This document shows positions 1-5,617 of a stretch of 11,205 bases of DNA, in pieces. Each line of letters begins with the position of its first letter. Position 1 is the stretch's first letter. Both the position numbers and the translations under genes were made by a program. The notes under the pieces are model-generated. The model saw only the letters and a program-made list of their open reading frames with translations, ran no database searches and was not told the DNA's origin. The stretch comes from Chloroflexota bacterium (lineage in GTDB: Bacteria > Chloroflexota > Limnocylindria > QHBO01), in contig JAOUHE010000048.1 in assembly GCA_029865285.1 (NCBI GenBank), positions 1-11,205 of the forward strand, written 5' to 3'.

Positions 1-976
1 CACCGAGAACGCCATCGACGGGCCTGAGGCCTGGTACACGGATATTGCGGGAAACCTGCTCGATGGCACCGGCGCCATCGTGAGCTCCCGCGCCGATGCC
101 GTCCGCGTTGGTAACGGGGCGATCCCACCGAATGCCGCCGGGGTCGAGGCGATCGGCTCACAGACCTTCGACACCTTCCTCGTTCGAGTCATCGGTTTCG
201 ACCAGCTCACCGTTACTGCACCGGCCACGGCGGTCGCGGGGTACGCGACCGACATCTGTTCGGCCGAGGCGGGATGCGACGTGATCCCGGTTACGGTCCC
301 GGTGACCGTGCTCGGGTGCGACGGCCAGAACGATCCGGCACCCGTGGCACCACCGACGCCGTGGGCGCCAACCAACGCGCCACTCACCATTCCGCTCTGC
401 AGGAACGGCCCCGGAAACGTTGGCTGGCTCGACTGGACGCCCACTGCTGGCGGTACCTCCGAGCTCGTACAGTCGATCCTGCACCCCGACAACGACGAGA
501 TGACGATTCCGGAATGGTTCTACGTCACGTCCACGGGTAACGTGAACTCGGCGTCGGTCGAGAACGCGCTGAACAACACCTGGGGCGGCAAGGTCGTGCT
601 GATCCCGATGTTCGACCTTACCTGTGACGCCCAGCCAACCGGCCCCGGCCTGAATGACTGTCCGGCCGGCCACGTCGGGGGCCACGGCAGCAACCAGTGG
701 TACCACCTGCCGCAATTCGCCGCCTTCCAGTTCTGTGGCGGGGCACCGAACTGGTGCGACGGGACGTATGGGCCCAACAACAACGAGATCGGGCTCTCGT
801 TTGCCCAGGGCGCCTACATCAACGGCAACAACAAGTCCACCTGCGACACCGGTAACGGAGGCACCTCGTGTCTCGCCGGACGCTTCGTCCAGATCATCGG
901 CGGGCCGTACACCGTCGGTCCGGGCAGCGGGGTTGCCTCGGCAACCAACGTGATCGGCGTCCAGCTGATCCACTGA
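1..976 (+). CDS. TadG-like secreted pilus-associated protein, 3' part only
   Basis: The frame is open from base 2 to a TGA at 974-976, so 324 codons of a longer gene are visible and its start lies left of the window. The first ~75 visible residues (a stretch rich in Val/Ala ending in FDTFLVRVIGF and VTVTAPATAVAGYA) look like the C-terminal half of TadE/TadG-type Flp-pilus proteins, where a similar segment precedes the secreted part. The rest is rich in Gly, Asn, Pro and Thr, with ten cysteines, blocks such as GNVGWLDWTP, IPEWFYVTSTGNVNSASV and VVLIPMFDLTC, and no membrane helix. This suggests an extracellular, disulfide-stabilised domain. Known for the family: TadG-like proteins are anchored by an N-terminal helix and have loosely defined roles at the envelope in Tad pilus assembly or adhesion. 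No other tad gene is in the window. The family call is by resemblance; the exact role is unknown. Confidence 0.7.
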   Translation, partial: TENAIDGPEAWYTDIAGNLLDGTGAIVSSRADAVRVGNGAIPPNAAGVEAIGSQTFDTFLVRVIGFDQLTVTAPATAVAGYATDICSAEAGCDVIPVTVPVTVLGCDGQNDPAPVAPPTPWAPTNAPLTIPLCRNGPGNVGWLDWTPTAGGTSELVQSILHPDNDEMTIPEWFYVTSTGNVNSASVENALNNTWGGKVVLIPMFDLTCDAQPTGPGLNDCPAGHVGGHGSNQWYHLPQFAAFQFCGGAPNWCDGTYGPNNNEIGLSFAQGAYINGNNKSTCDTGNGGTSCLAGRFVQIIGGPYTVGPGSGVASATNVIGVQLIH

Positions 977-1001
977 CCGCACGCCCGTTGGGGCTCTCCT
1001 C

Positions 1002-1050
1002 CAGGGGCGGAACGCCCCGGTCCTCTTCCCCGGACCGGGGCGTTCCCCTG
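1002..1050 (+). terminator. Strong GC-rich hairpin after the TadG-like gene
   Basis: A perfect 15-bp inverted repeat pairs 1009-1023 (GGAACGCCCCGGTCC) with 1032-1046 around an 8-base loop. After a 3-base bulge (1006-1008) the stem extends by 4 bp (1002-1005 with 1047-1050). It begins 26 bases after the stop codon of the preceding gene and lies just before the DUF192 gene. There is no real T-run after the stem (TCTTCC follows), so it may be a U-poor intrinsic terminator or an RNA-stabilising 3' hairpin. Confidence 0.75.
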
Positions 1051-1061
1051 TCTTCCGAGGC

Positions 1062-1069
1062 GCTAGCAT
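1062..1069 (+). promoter_or_regulatory. Candidate -10 box (GC-TAGCAT) for the DUF192 gene
   Basis: TAGCAT at 1064-1069 fits the TAnnnT -10 pattern and ends 12 bases before the ATG at 1082. Transcription would start about 5-6 bases upstream of the ATG, giving an almost leaderless message. This agrees with the lack of a good Shine-Dalgarno sequence there. No convincing -35 is visible. It lies just after the terminator hairpin, as expected for a new transcript. Confidence 0.4.
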
Positions 1070-1081
1070 CGGATCGAGCCG

Positions 1082-1444
1082 ATGGACCGATACGTACGCG
1101 TCACCAACACCACGCGCGGCACAACCGTCGCAGACCGTGCCCGGGTCGCCAGTTCGGCCCGTGACCGGATGGTCGGCCTGCTGCGGACGCCCGAGGTCCT
1201 TCCGGGTGAGGGGCTCCTGATCGAGCGGTCGCCGTCGATCCATATGTTCTTCATGCGCTACCCCATCGACGCGGTCTTCACCGACCGGGAGCGTCGCGTC
1301 ACCCGCACGGTGAGCCGGCTTCGCCCGTGGCGGATCGTCGCGTGGGCGCGCGGCGCGCGTGACTGCCTCGAGCTGCGTGCTGGGGCTCTCGACGACAGCG
1401 GAACGGTCGCCGGGGACCAGTTGGCCCTCGAAGAGACCGTCTGA
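1082..1444 (+). CDS. DUF192 family protein
   Basis: The 120-residue product covers the whole DUF192 domain (about 110-130 residues in the family). The recognisable blocks run in order: RDRMVGLL near residues 27-34, a GLLI strand at 44-47, the central SIHMFFMRYPIDAVF at 52-66 (family form: W/FM-x-N-T/Y-x-I-P/D-L/A-D-V-x-F), and CLELRAG at 95-101 followed by GDQL. DUF192 proteins are small beta-rich domains whose biochemical role is not settled. Many are exported or lipid-anchored, but this one starts directly with the domain and has no signal peptide, so it is probably cytoplasmic. ATG 1082 is used because a candidate -10 box lies just upstream and the domain begins right after it. The comF gene follows after 48 bases on the same strand. 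Confidence 0.85.
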   Translation: MDRYVRVTNTTRGTTVADRARVASSARDRMVGLLRTPEVLPGEGLLIERSPSIHMFFMRYPIDAVFTDRERRVTRTVSRLRPWRIVAWARGARDCLELRAGALDDSGTVAGDQLALEETV

Positions 1445-1460
1445 GAGCGCCTGAGCGCGC
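1441..1460 (+). repeat. 10-bp tandem repeat CTGAG(A/C)GCGC at the end of the DUF192 gene
   Basis: CTGAGAGCGC (1441-1450) is followed directly by CTGAGCGCGC (1451-1460), with one mismatch. The first copy contains the TGA stop of the DUF192 gene (1442-1444). It abuts the 11-bp repeats described next, so about 50 bases between the two genes consist of short near-direct repeats. Confidence 0.55.
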
Positions 1461-1492
1461 GTAAGGGGCTTGTAAGGGCTCGATAAGGCTCC
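1461..1492 (+). repeat. Three 11-bp direct repeats (TAAGGggCTyg) upstream of comF
   Basis: TAAGG occurs at 1462, 1473 and 1484, exactly 11 bp apart. The units are TAAGGGGCTTG, TAAGGGCTCGA and TAAGGCTCCG, decaying in similarity. An 11-bp period places each copy on the same DNA face, like the direct-repeat operators bound by OmpR/PhoB-type response regulators. An alternative reading is that each copy resembles the start of a Shine-Dalgarno sequence (TAAGG). The last copy ends 4 bases before the GTG at 1493. The repeat is seen directly; the function is inferred. Confidence 0.5.
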
Positions 1493-2167
1493 GTGTGCCA
1501 GCATGAGCGTGCGATGGGTGTCATGGAGCTCCTGCTGCCGCCGGCGTGCGCCGGCTGCGGCCGATATGGCGCCGTGCTCTGCGTGACGTGCGTGGCCGGC
1601 ATGCGATCTGCTCGTGCCCCCGACGATCACTTCAGCAGCGCCGACCCCGGAATCGTGGTCGGAGAGGCGCTCGAGGTGGCGGTTGCGGCATTCGTGCACG
1701 AGGGAGCCACGCGACGGGCTTTGCAGCGGCTCAAGTACGGAGGTGCTGCCGCTCTCGCGGCTCCCCTTGCAGAGCGAGCGATGCCGGCGCTGGGAGACCT
1801 GCTGGCGATGGTGGACGGCGACGTCGCGCTCGTGCCGGTCCCGGTGCACCCGGAGCGACAGCGGCAGCGTGGGTACAACCAGGCGGCGCTGCTCGCCCGC
1901 GTGCTCGCCTCGCGGGTCGGACTGCCACTTCGCGACGTCCTGGTCCGAACTCGCCCGACGGCCCGCCAGCACGGACTGAGCAGGGCTGCGCGGCTGCACA
2001 ACCTCCGCGGCGCGTTCGGGCTGGCCGAATGCGTGCCCCCCGGGTCCGCCGCGGTGCTGGTGGATGACATCCTGACCACATCGGCGACGTTGGAGGCGTG
2101 CGCTGAGGTGCTGCGCGCGGGCGGAGCAGCCAGGGTCGTCGGATTCGCCATCGCAAGGGAGGTGTAG
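1493..2167 (+). CDS. comF: ComF family protein (phosphoribosyltransferase-like)
   Basis: The product is 224 residues from GTG 1493. ATG 1514 and ATG 1523 are equally plausible starts; 1523 gives the N-terminus MELLLPPACAGCG typical of the family. It has an N-terminal zinc-ribbon with C19, C22, C30 and C33 (CAGCG...LCVTC), then a type I phosphoribosyltransferase fold. The recognisable blocks are VPVPVHPERQRQRGYNQA (114-131), QHGLSRAARLHNLRGAF (159-175) and the PRPP-binding loop VLVDDILTTSATLEA (188-202). Known for the family: ComF/ComFC proteins are needed for uptake and internalisation of transforming DNA, often with the helicase ComFA, and homologues occur in bacteria not known to be competent. 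No comFA is nearby. Its message could be joined to the DUF192 gene 48 bases upstream or be controlled through the 11-bp repeats in that gap. Family assignment is firm; a role in competence is inferred. Confidence 0.92.
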   Translation: MCQHERAMGVMELLLPPACAGCGRYGAVLCVTCVAGMRSARAPDDHFSSADPGIVVGEALEVAVAAFVHEGATRRALQRLKYGGAAALAAPLAERAMPALGDLLAMVDGDVALVPVPVHPERQRQRGYNQAALLARVLASRVGLPLRDVLVRTRPTARQHGLSRAARLHNLRGAFGLAECVPPGSAAVLVDDILTTSATLEACAEVLRAGGAARVVGFAIAREV

Positions 2168-2190
2168 CCGGGAAGCGACCCTCGGCTGGT

Positions 2191-2198
2191 GCTACCGT
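2191..2198 (+). promoter_or_regulatory. Candidate -10 box (GC-TACCGT) for hpf
   Basis: TACCGT at 2193-2198 fits TAnnnT and sits in the 56-base gap between comF and hpf. Transcription would begin near 2205, leaving a leader of about 19 bases that carries the GAGGA ribosome-binding site. The -35 region is not recognisable. The TA-box is preceded by GC, like the boxes before the DUF192 gene and the 39-codon gene. Confidence 0.4.
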
Positions 2199-2212
2199 AG
2201 AGACTCCGCAAC

Positions 2213-2217
2213 GAGGA
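2213..2217 (+). promoter_or_regulatory. Ribosome binding site of hpf
   Basis: GAGGA is placed 6 bases before ATG 2224, an ideal distance. It fixes the hpf start and is the best Shine-Dalgarno sequence in the window. Confidence 0.7.
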
Positions 2218-2223
2218 CCCGGG

Positions 2224-2823
2224 ATGAAGACCACGGTCACGGCCCGAAACTTCGAATTGACCGATGCCCTGCGCGGGCAGATCGAGCGGAAGCTGCACCG
2301 ATTGGAACGGATCGCGCATGCAGACGCCCACGCCGAGGTGGAGCTGATCGCGAATGCCTCCCGCGCTGCGGAATCGGCGAACACGGCCGAGGTCACGCTC
2401 GTCAGCAACGGCAGCGTGATGCGCTCGGTGGGCGCCGGACCGACCATGGTGGCGGCCCTGGACGGCCTGATCGACAAGCTCACCCGGCAGATGGTGCGCG
2501 CCCGCGAACGGCCACGGAGAGTTCGCGAACGCCACTCCGACGAGGGTCGCGAGGTACTGGCGCGCGCGGCAACCGGCACGACGGACGCGGGAGGCGAGGC
2601 GCCCGCGGCATCGGATACCCGCCCGTCGGTGGTCAAGGTCAAGCGCTACGACATGGTGCCGATGTTCGAGGAGGACGCCATCCTGCGGATGGAGGAGTTG
2701 GGCCACGCCTTCTTCGTCTTCCTCAACGCGGAGACGGACGGGATCTGCGTTGTGTACCGACAGGGGGCCGGCGGCTACGGGATGATCGAGCCGGTCATGG
2801 CGCGCGCGGGGCAGGGCGGCTGA
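2224..2823 (+). CDS. hpf: Long-form ribosome hibernation promoting factor (HPF)
   Basis: The 199-residue protein has the two-domain plan of long HPF. Residues 1-95 form the S30AE/RaiA domain (MKTTVTARNFELTDALRGQIERKL..., with EVTL and a central helix). Residues 96-135 form a charged, Arg/Ala-rich linker. Residues 136-191 form the C-terminal dimerisation domain, with VVKVKRYDMVPMFEEDAILRMEELGHAFFVFLNAE and the closing VVYRQGAGGYGMIEP. In the known mechanism, the N-terminal domain blocks the decoding centre of the 30S subunit, and the C-terminal domains pair two ribosomes into inactive 100S dimers during stationary phase or stress. The start is supported by GAGGA at good spacing and by the domain starting at residue 1. 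It likely has its own promoter. It ends 27 bases before the stop of a convergent small gene, with no clear terminator between them. Confidence 0.95.
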   Translation: MKTTVTARNFELTDALRGQIERKLHRLERIAHADAHAEVELIANASRAAESANTAEVTLVSNGSVMRSVGAGPTMVAALDGLIDKLTRQMVRARERPRRVRERHSDEGREVLARAATGTTDAGGEAPAASDTRPSVVKVKRYDMVPMFEEDAILRMEELGHAFFVFLNAETDGICVVYRQGAGGYGMIEPVMARAGQGG

Positions 2824-2850
2824 GCGCGGACTCGGCGGTCGGCGCGGCCG

Positions 2851-2970
2851 CTACAGTCCGAGCGAGGGAAGGATCAGCAGCGCCGCCACGATTGCGATCA
2901 GTCCGACGAAGAAGACCGCCAGGGCGGCGGTCAACAACTCAACCCTCGCCGGTCCGGGCTCGTCATCCAT
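2851..2970 (-). CDS. 39-residue single-pass membrane protein (unknown)
   Basis: The ATG at 2970-2968 begins a 39-codon frame ending in TAG at 2853-2851. The product has an acidic N-terminus (MDDEPGPARVE) and one hydrophobic segment, residues 12-39, rich in Leu, Ala, Ile and Val, long enough to span a membrane. This charged-head, single-helix plan is typical of real small membrane proteins. A TACGGT -10 box lies exactly 7 bases before the ATG, the spacing expected for a leaderless message. The frame stays open upstream to about 3210, but that part is antisense to nfo and looks non-coding. No homologue is recognised. A chance frame cannot be excluded; the promoter spacing and hydrophobic pattern are the support. 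Confidence 0.55.
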   Translation of the reverse strand: MDDEPGPARVELLTAALAVFFVGLIAIVAALLILPSLGL

Positions 2971-3964
2971 GCCCCGCACCGTAGCACGGGGGGAGCCCCG
3001 CCGGCGCCTCACCTGGCCGTCCGGCTCACCGCAGGTCGGCATCCACCTGGGGGTTGCCGCCGGCCTGCTGAGGGCTGCACGGCGCGCGCGGCAGATCGGT
3101 GCGACCGCACTGCAGATCTTCAGTGACAACCCGACCGCCTGGCGACGACGAGCCGGACCACCGGCGGACGCGGCGAGCTTCGTCAAGTACTGCGCCGGCG
3201 AAGGGATCACTCCCGTCGCGATCCATGCGAGCTACCTGATCAACCTCGCGGGCGCGGCCGAGCCGTTTGCCGGCCAATCCCTCGCCGGGCTCATCCACGA
3301 GGTGCAGCGGGCACCGGCGTACGGGGCGTCGCTGGTGAACACGCATATCGGATCGCACCGCGGGGAGGGGGCAGAGGCCGGACTTCGGCGGATCTCGGCC
3401 CGGGTCGCATCGGTCCTGGCCGAGACACCGGTGGGCGTGCGCCTGGTACTCGAGAACTCGTCGGGGGGCGGCGACTCGCTCGGATCGACGCTCGAGGACC
3501 TGGCGCGGATCCTCGACGCGGTACCCGGTGAGACCGGATCGCTGGCGTTCTGCCTCGATACCGCACACCTGTGGGGTGCCGGCTACGACATCTCGACGCC
3601 GGAAGGTGCATCGGCCGTGCTCGATCGGTTCGATGAGCTGATCGGGCTGGATCGCCTGGCACTCGTGCACCTGAACGACTCGAAGTCCGTGCTCGGATCG
3701 CGTGGCGACCGGCATCAGCACGTCGGGGCGGGGAATATCGGGGCGATCGGCCTGTCGGCGCTGCTGCGGGACGCGCGCCTACCGGGGCGGACTGCCTTCG
3801 TGATGGAGACGCCGGGGGCCGATGAGGGCTACGACGCAGTCAACGTGCGACGCGCACGGCTGCTCTACGACGGGAGGCCGGACCTGCCCTCGCTCACGGC
3901 TCGGGCGCTGGCGGCTCGGCGGAGCGGGACCATGAGGGGTTCCAGGGTCAAGCGCCCCGACTGA
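2969..3964 (+). CDS. nfo: Endonuclease IV (apurinic/apyrimidinic endonuclease)
   Basis: The 331-residue product carries all the metal-ligand motifs of the EndoIV TIM barrel: H86 in HASYLINLA, H126 in NTHIGSH, E162 in VLENSSGGG, D197 and H200 in CLDTAHLWGAGYD, H234 in HLNDSK, D247 and H249 in GDRH, and E280 in METPG. These bind three Zn ions in the family. The enzyme cuts the DNA backbone 5' to abasic sites and removes blocked 3' ends during base excision repair. The barrel begins at residue ~22 (PQVGIHLG), so there is an Arg-rich N-terminal extension of about 20 residues. ATG 2969 is the only ATG, GTG or TTG in frame before the barrel, yet it has no Shine-Dalgarno sequence or visible promoter. 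Its ATG overlaps the start codon of the divergent 39-codon gene. The 3' end overlaps the convergent regulator gene by 17 bp. Function is firm; the exact N-terminus is not. Confidence 0.94.
   Translation: MPRTVARGEPRRRLTWPSGSPQVGIHLGVAAGLLRAARRARQIGATALQIFSDNPTAWRRRAGPPADAASFVKYCAGEGITPVAIHASYLINLAGAAEPFAGQSLAGLIHEVQRAPAYGASLVNTHIGSHRGEGAEAGLRRISARVASVLAETPVGVRLVLENSSGGGDSLGSTLEDLARILDAVPGETGSLAFCLDTAHLWGAGYDISTPEGASAVLDRFDELIGLDRLALVHLNDSKSVLGSRGDRHQHVGAGNIGAIGLSALLRDARLPGRTAFVMETPGADEGYDAVNVRRARLLYDGRPDLPSLTARALAARRSGTMRGSRVKRPD
2978..2985 (-). promoter_or_regulatory. Leaderless-type -10 box (GC-TACGGT) for the 39-codon gene
   Basis: Read on the - strand, TACGGT (2983-2978) is followed by 7 bases and then the ATG at 2970. 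With a start site 6-8 bases after the -10 box, the transcript would begin at or next to the ATG. The box lies inside the 5' codons of the divergent nfo gene. No -35 is recognisable. Confidence 0.45.
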
Positions 3965-4373
3965 TCCTCTCGGGCGCCAGTTCCTGGCCGTTTCCACCGT
4001 TCCCGCCGTTGCCGTTTTCGCGCATGCGACGGGTGCGATGAGAGATGTAGACCTGCATCAGGTCGCGGACGTCGGCCTCGAGAAGGAGATCGTCGCCACG
4101 CAGCGCATATTCGACGCGCGCGGTGGGAAGCTGGTGGCGAGCGGACATGCTGGCAAAGTAGGCCGGTCCATCGTCTTCCTCGCCGATCTCGCGCAGGCCG
4201 CGCGCCAGCCTGGTGGCGGTGCCGAGCGACGGCATCCGGTCACCCTTGATCAACCGGGAGATGGTCGAGTGATCGACTCCCGACTGCAGGGCCAACTGGC
4301 GCTGGCTCATCTTCTTCTCCTTCAGCTGGCCGCGAAGCCAACTGTTGAAGGAGTGCGGCGTCTGGAACGTCAT
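3948..4373 (-). CDS. Small Cro/CI (XRE) family helix-turn-helix regulator
   Basis: From ATG 4373 the product has 141 residues. Residues ~8-62 form an HTH_3 domain: SWLRGQLKEKKMSQRQLALQ, then SGVDHSTISRLIKGDRMPSL with recognition-helix residues HSTISRLIKG, and a third helix ATRLARGLRE. This is the classical layout of Cro/CI repressor-like DNA-binding domains. The second half (ARVEYALRGDDLLLEADVRDLMQVYISHRTRR) looks helical and charged and may mediate dimerisation; I recognise no sensor domain. The tail has a glycine/asparagine repeat (GNGGNGGNG, 121-129). A GTG at 4400 would add nine residues; MTFQTPHSFN fits the usual short lead into the domain, and neither start has a good Shine-Dalgarno sequence. 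The stop (TGA, 3950-3948) lies inside the nfo gene on the other strand. Targets are unknown. It is not visibly part of a toxin-antitoxin pair or prophage. Confidence 0.85.
   Translation of the reverse strand: MTFQTPHSFNSWLRGQLKEKKMSQRQLALQSGVDHSTISRLIKGDRMPSLGTATRLARGLREIGEEDDGPAYFASMSARHQLPTARVEYALRGDDLLLEADVRDLMQVYISHRTRRMRENGNGGNGGNGQELAPERISRGA
3952..3977. terminator. Possible bidirectional hairpin at the nfo/regulator junction
   Basis: GCGCCCCGA (3952-3960) can pair with TCGGGCGC (3970-3977) as 8 bp with one bulged C and a 9-base loop. It lies across the overlapping 3' ends of nfo (+) and the HTH gene (-). No T-run follows on either strand, so termination is only a possibility. Confidence 0.25.
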
Positions 4374-4459
4374 GCGGCTTGTCCATGCGCTGCAGCCCAC
4401 CTGGTCGCGTCAATCGCCGGGTGGTGCGTGCGAGCAACCGCAGAATCGCAGCGGGGGGC

Positions 4460-4477
4460 TCTCCCCTCAATGGGAGA
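4460..4477. terminator. Short hairpin in the gap between the flippase-like gene and the HTH gene
   Basis: TCTCCC (4460-4465) and GGGAGA (4472-4477) form a 6-bp stem with a 6-base loop. It lies in the 140-base gap 4401-4540, downstream of the long - strand operon and upstream of the HTH gene. There is no T-run on the - strand, so it could weaken but probably not stop transcription. A TTGACG (4413-4408, - strand) in the same gap could be a -35 for the HTH gene, but no good -10 follows. I see nothing else in this gap. Confidence 0.25.
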
Positions 4478-4540
4478 AAGGTACCGACCCGGTTCGGCAA
4501 GCGGCGCACGAGCGCGCGAGCATCGACCTGTCGCGCGAGC

Positions 4541-5617
4541 TCAGGGCGATCCCTCGGGCACGGGGTCTGCGTGCTCAGTGGCCTCGCCGGCGACACCCCG
4601 CCCATGCGCACGACGCACCTTGCTGGAGAAGGCGTACAGGATCCCGCCCAGGATGATGACGGTCAGGATGCTGATGGCGCGGTCGGTCAGTGCCACCGCG
4701 ACCGCGGGCTCGCCAACCACGCCGTACAGGGCCAGTGCACCCACGATTCCCGCCTCCACGAACCCGACGCCGGCAGGCGTCAGCGGGATGGCGGTCAGCA
4801 GCGAGGCTGCCAGCGCCACGAACAGCGACGCGCTGATCCCCAGGTTCGCACCGGGCAGATCAAGGGCACGGATCACGAAGAAGAGGCGCATCCCTTCGAA
4901 GAGCCAGATGAGCACCGTCAGAAAGCCGATGACCGGCACGCTGCGGCTCGTCAGCGCCCCAGTGCTCCCCTCGTGGAAGCGCTCGTAGAGATCTGCCACG
5001 CGCACCGGCAGGATCCGCGTCAGGCGCGCACCGAAGTAGTTCAGGGCGATCACCAGCAGGACAAGCACCGCGGCCATCACGAACCCGGCCAGGAAGAGCG
5101 CGTCGATCTCCGGTCGAGAGCGTCCCCGGAAGCTCCAGAAGCCCGCAGCCAGGGCCAGCCCGAAGATAACCACGATGTCCGCAATCCGCTCGATGAAGAT
5201 GGTTCCAACCGTGCGGGAGAGTGACCCGCCGTAGTTCCCCTTGAGCAGGTAGGCCCGATACAGATCCCCCAGCTTGGCCGGTACCAGGCAGTTCACGAAC
5301 CAGCTCAGGAAGAGCATCTCGGTGGCGTCGCGAATGCGGAGCGACGTGCCGACGCGGCGCAGGACGAACGCCCAGCGCAGCCCGCGCAGCGGGAAGGTGG
5401 CGTAGTAGGAGAGGAACGCCAGCACGAGGAGCAGTGGGTCGGCGCCGGCGATCTGCCCCCAGGTTGCGCCGAAGTCGATGTTCAGCACCACCCGGAAGAG
5501 GAGGAACAGGATCGCCACGCCGAAGACGATCGAACCGATGGTGCGTACGTTGAGGAAGCGCCTGGCCAGGCTCACCTCGCGCTCGGAGATCGTCTCGCCG
5601 TTCGGTTCGTTCGTCAT
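4541..5617 (-). CDS. Flippase-like membrane protein (LPG synthase TM / UPF0104 family)
   Basis: The 358-residue product has about eight hydrophobic segments (near 26-46, 60-80, 100-115, 137-162, 172-194, 227-250, 262-303 as two, and 313-332). It carries signatures of the lysylphosphatidylglycerol-synthase transmembrane family: PLRGLRW (76-82), NCLVPAKLGDLYRAYLL (109-125), FIERIADIVV and the late LTPAGVGFVEAG (279-290). MprF uses a related domain to flip aminoacyl-lipids, and stand-alone members are thought to move or bind lipids. No catalytic aminoacyl-transferase domain follows, so it is not a full MprF. The start ATG 5617 is set by a 4-bp ATGA overlap with the stop of the PHP gene. The upstream open frame to 5704 is antisense-like and lacks such support. 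It is the last gene of the run beginning at mreB, and the coupling suggests it works with the PHP protein. The substrate is unknown. Confidence 0.88.
   Translation of the reverse strand: MTNEPNGETISEREVSLARRFLNVRTIGSIVFGVAILFLLFRVVLNIDFGATWGQIAGADPLLLVLAFLSYYATFPLRGLRWAFVLRRVGTSLRIRDATEMLFLSWFVNCLVPAKLGDLYRAYLLKGNYGGSLSRTVGTIFIERIADIVVIFGLALAAGFWSFRGRSRPEIDALFLAGFVMAAVLVLLVIALNYFGARLTRILPVRVADLYERFHEGSTGALTSRSVPVIGFLTVLIWLFEGMRLFFVIRALDLPGANLGISASLFVALAASLLTAIPLTPAGVGFVEAGIVGALALYGVVGEPAVAVALTDRAISILTVIILGGILYAFSSKVRRAHGRGVAGEATEHADPVPEGSP

Noticed and set aside
158..1999. A 613-codon open frame on the - strand
   Set aside because: It runs antisense through the TadG-like, DUF192 and comF genes and across a strong terminator hairpin. 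The product has no recognisable domain.
1493..2167. A nearby competence island with comF
   Set aside because: No comFA, comEA, comEC or pilin gene is present; the TadG-like gene belongs to another pilus type and is separated by a terminator.
1627..2706. Long - strand frames opposite comF and hpf
   Set aside because: Both sense genes match known families over their whole length; the antisense products are low-complexity Arg/Ala/Ser-rich.
3948..4373. HTH gene as antitoxin or phage repressor
   Set aside because: No toxin-sized partner, integrase or phage gene lies next to it; neighbours are nfo and an envelope operon.
4038..4988. A 316-codon open frame on the + strand
   Set aside because: It covers the HTH gene and half of the flippase-like gene on the other strand, both well supported; its composition is that of a shadow frame.
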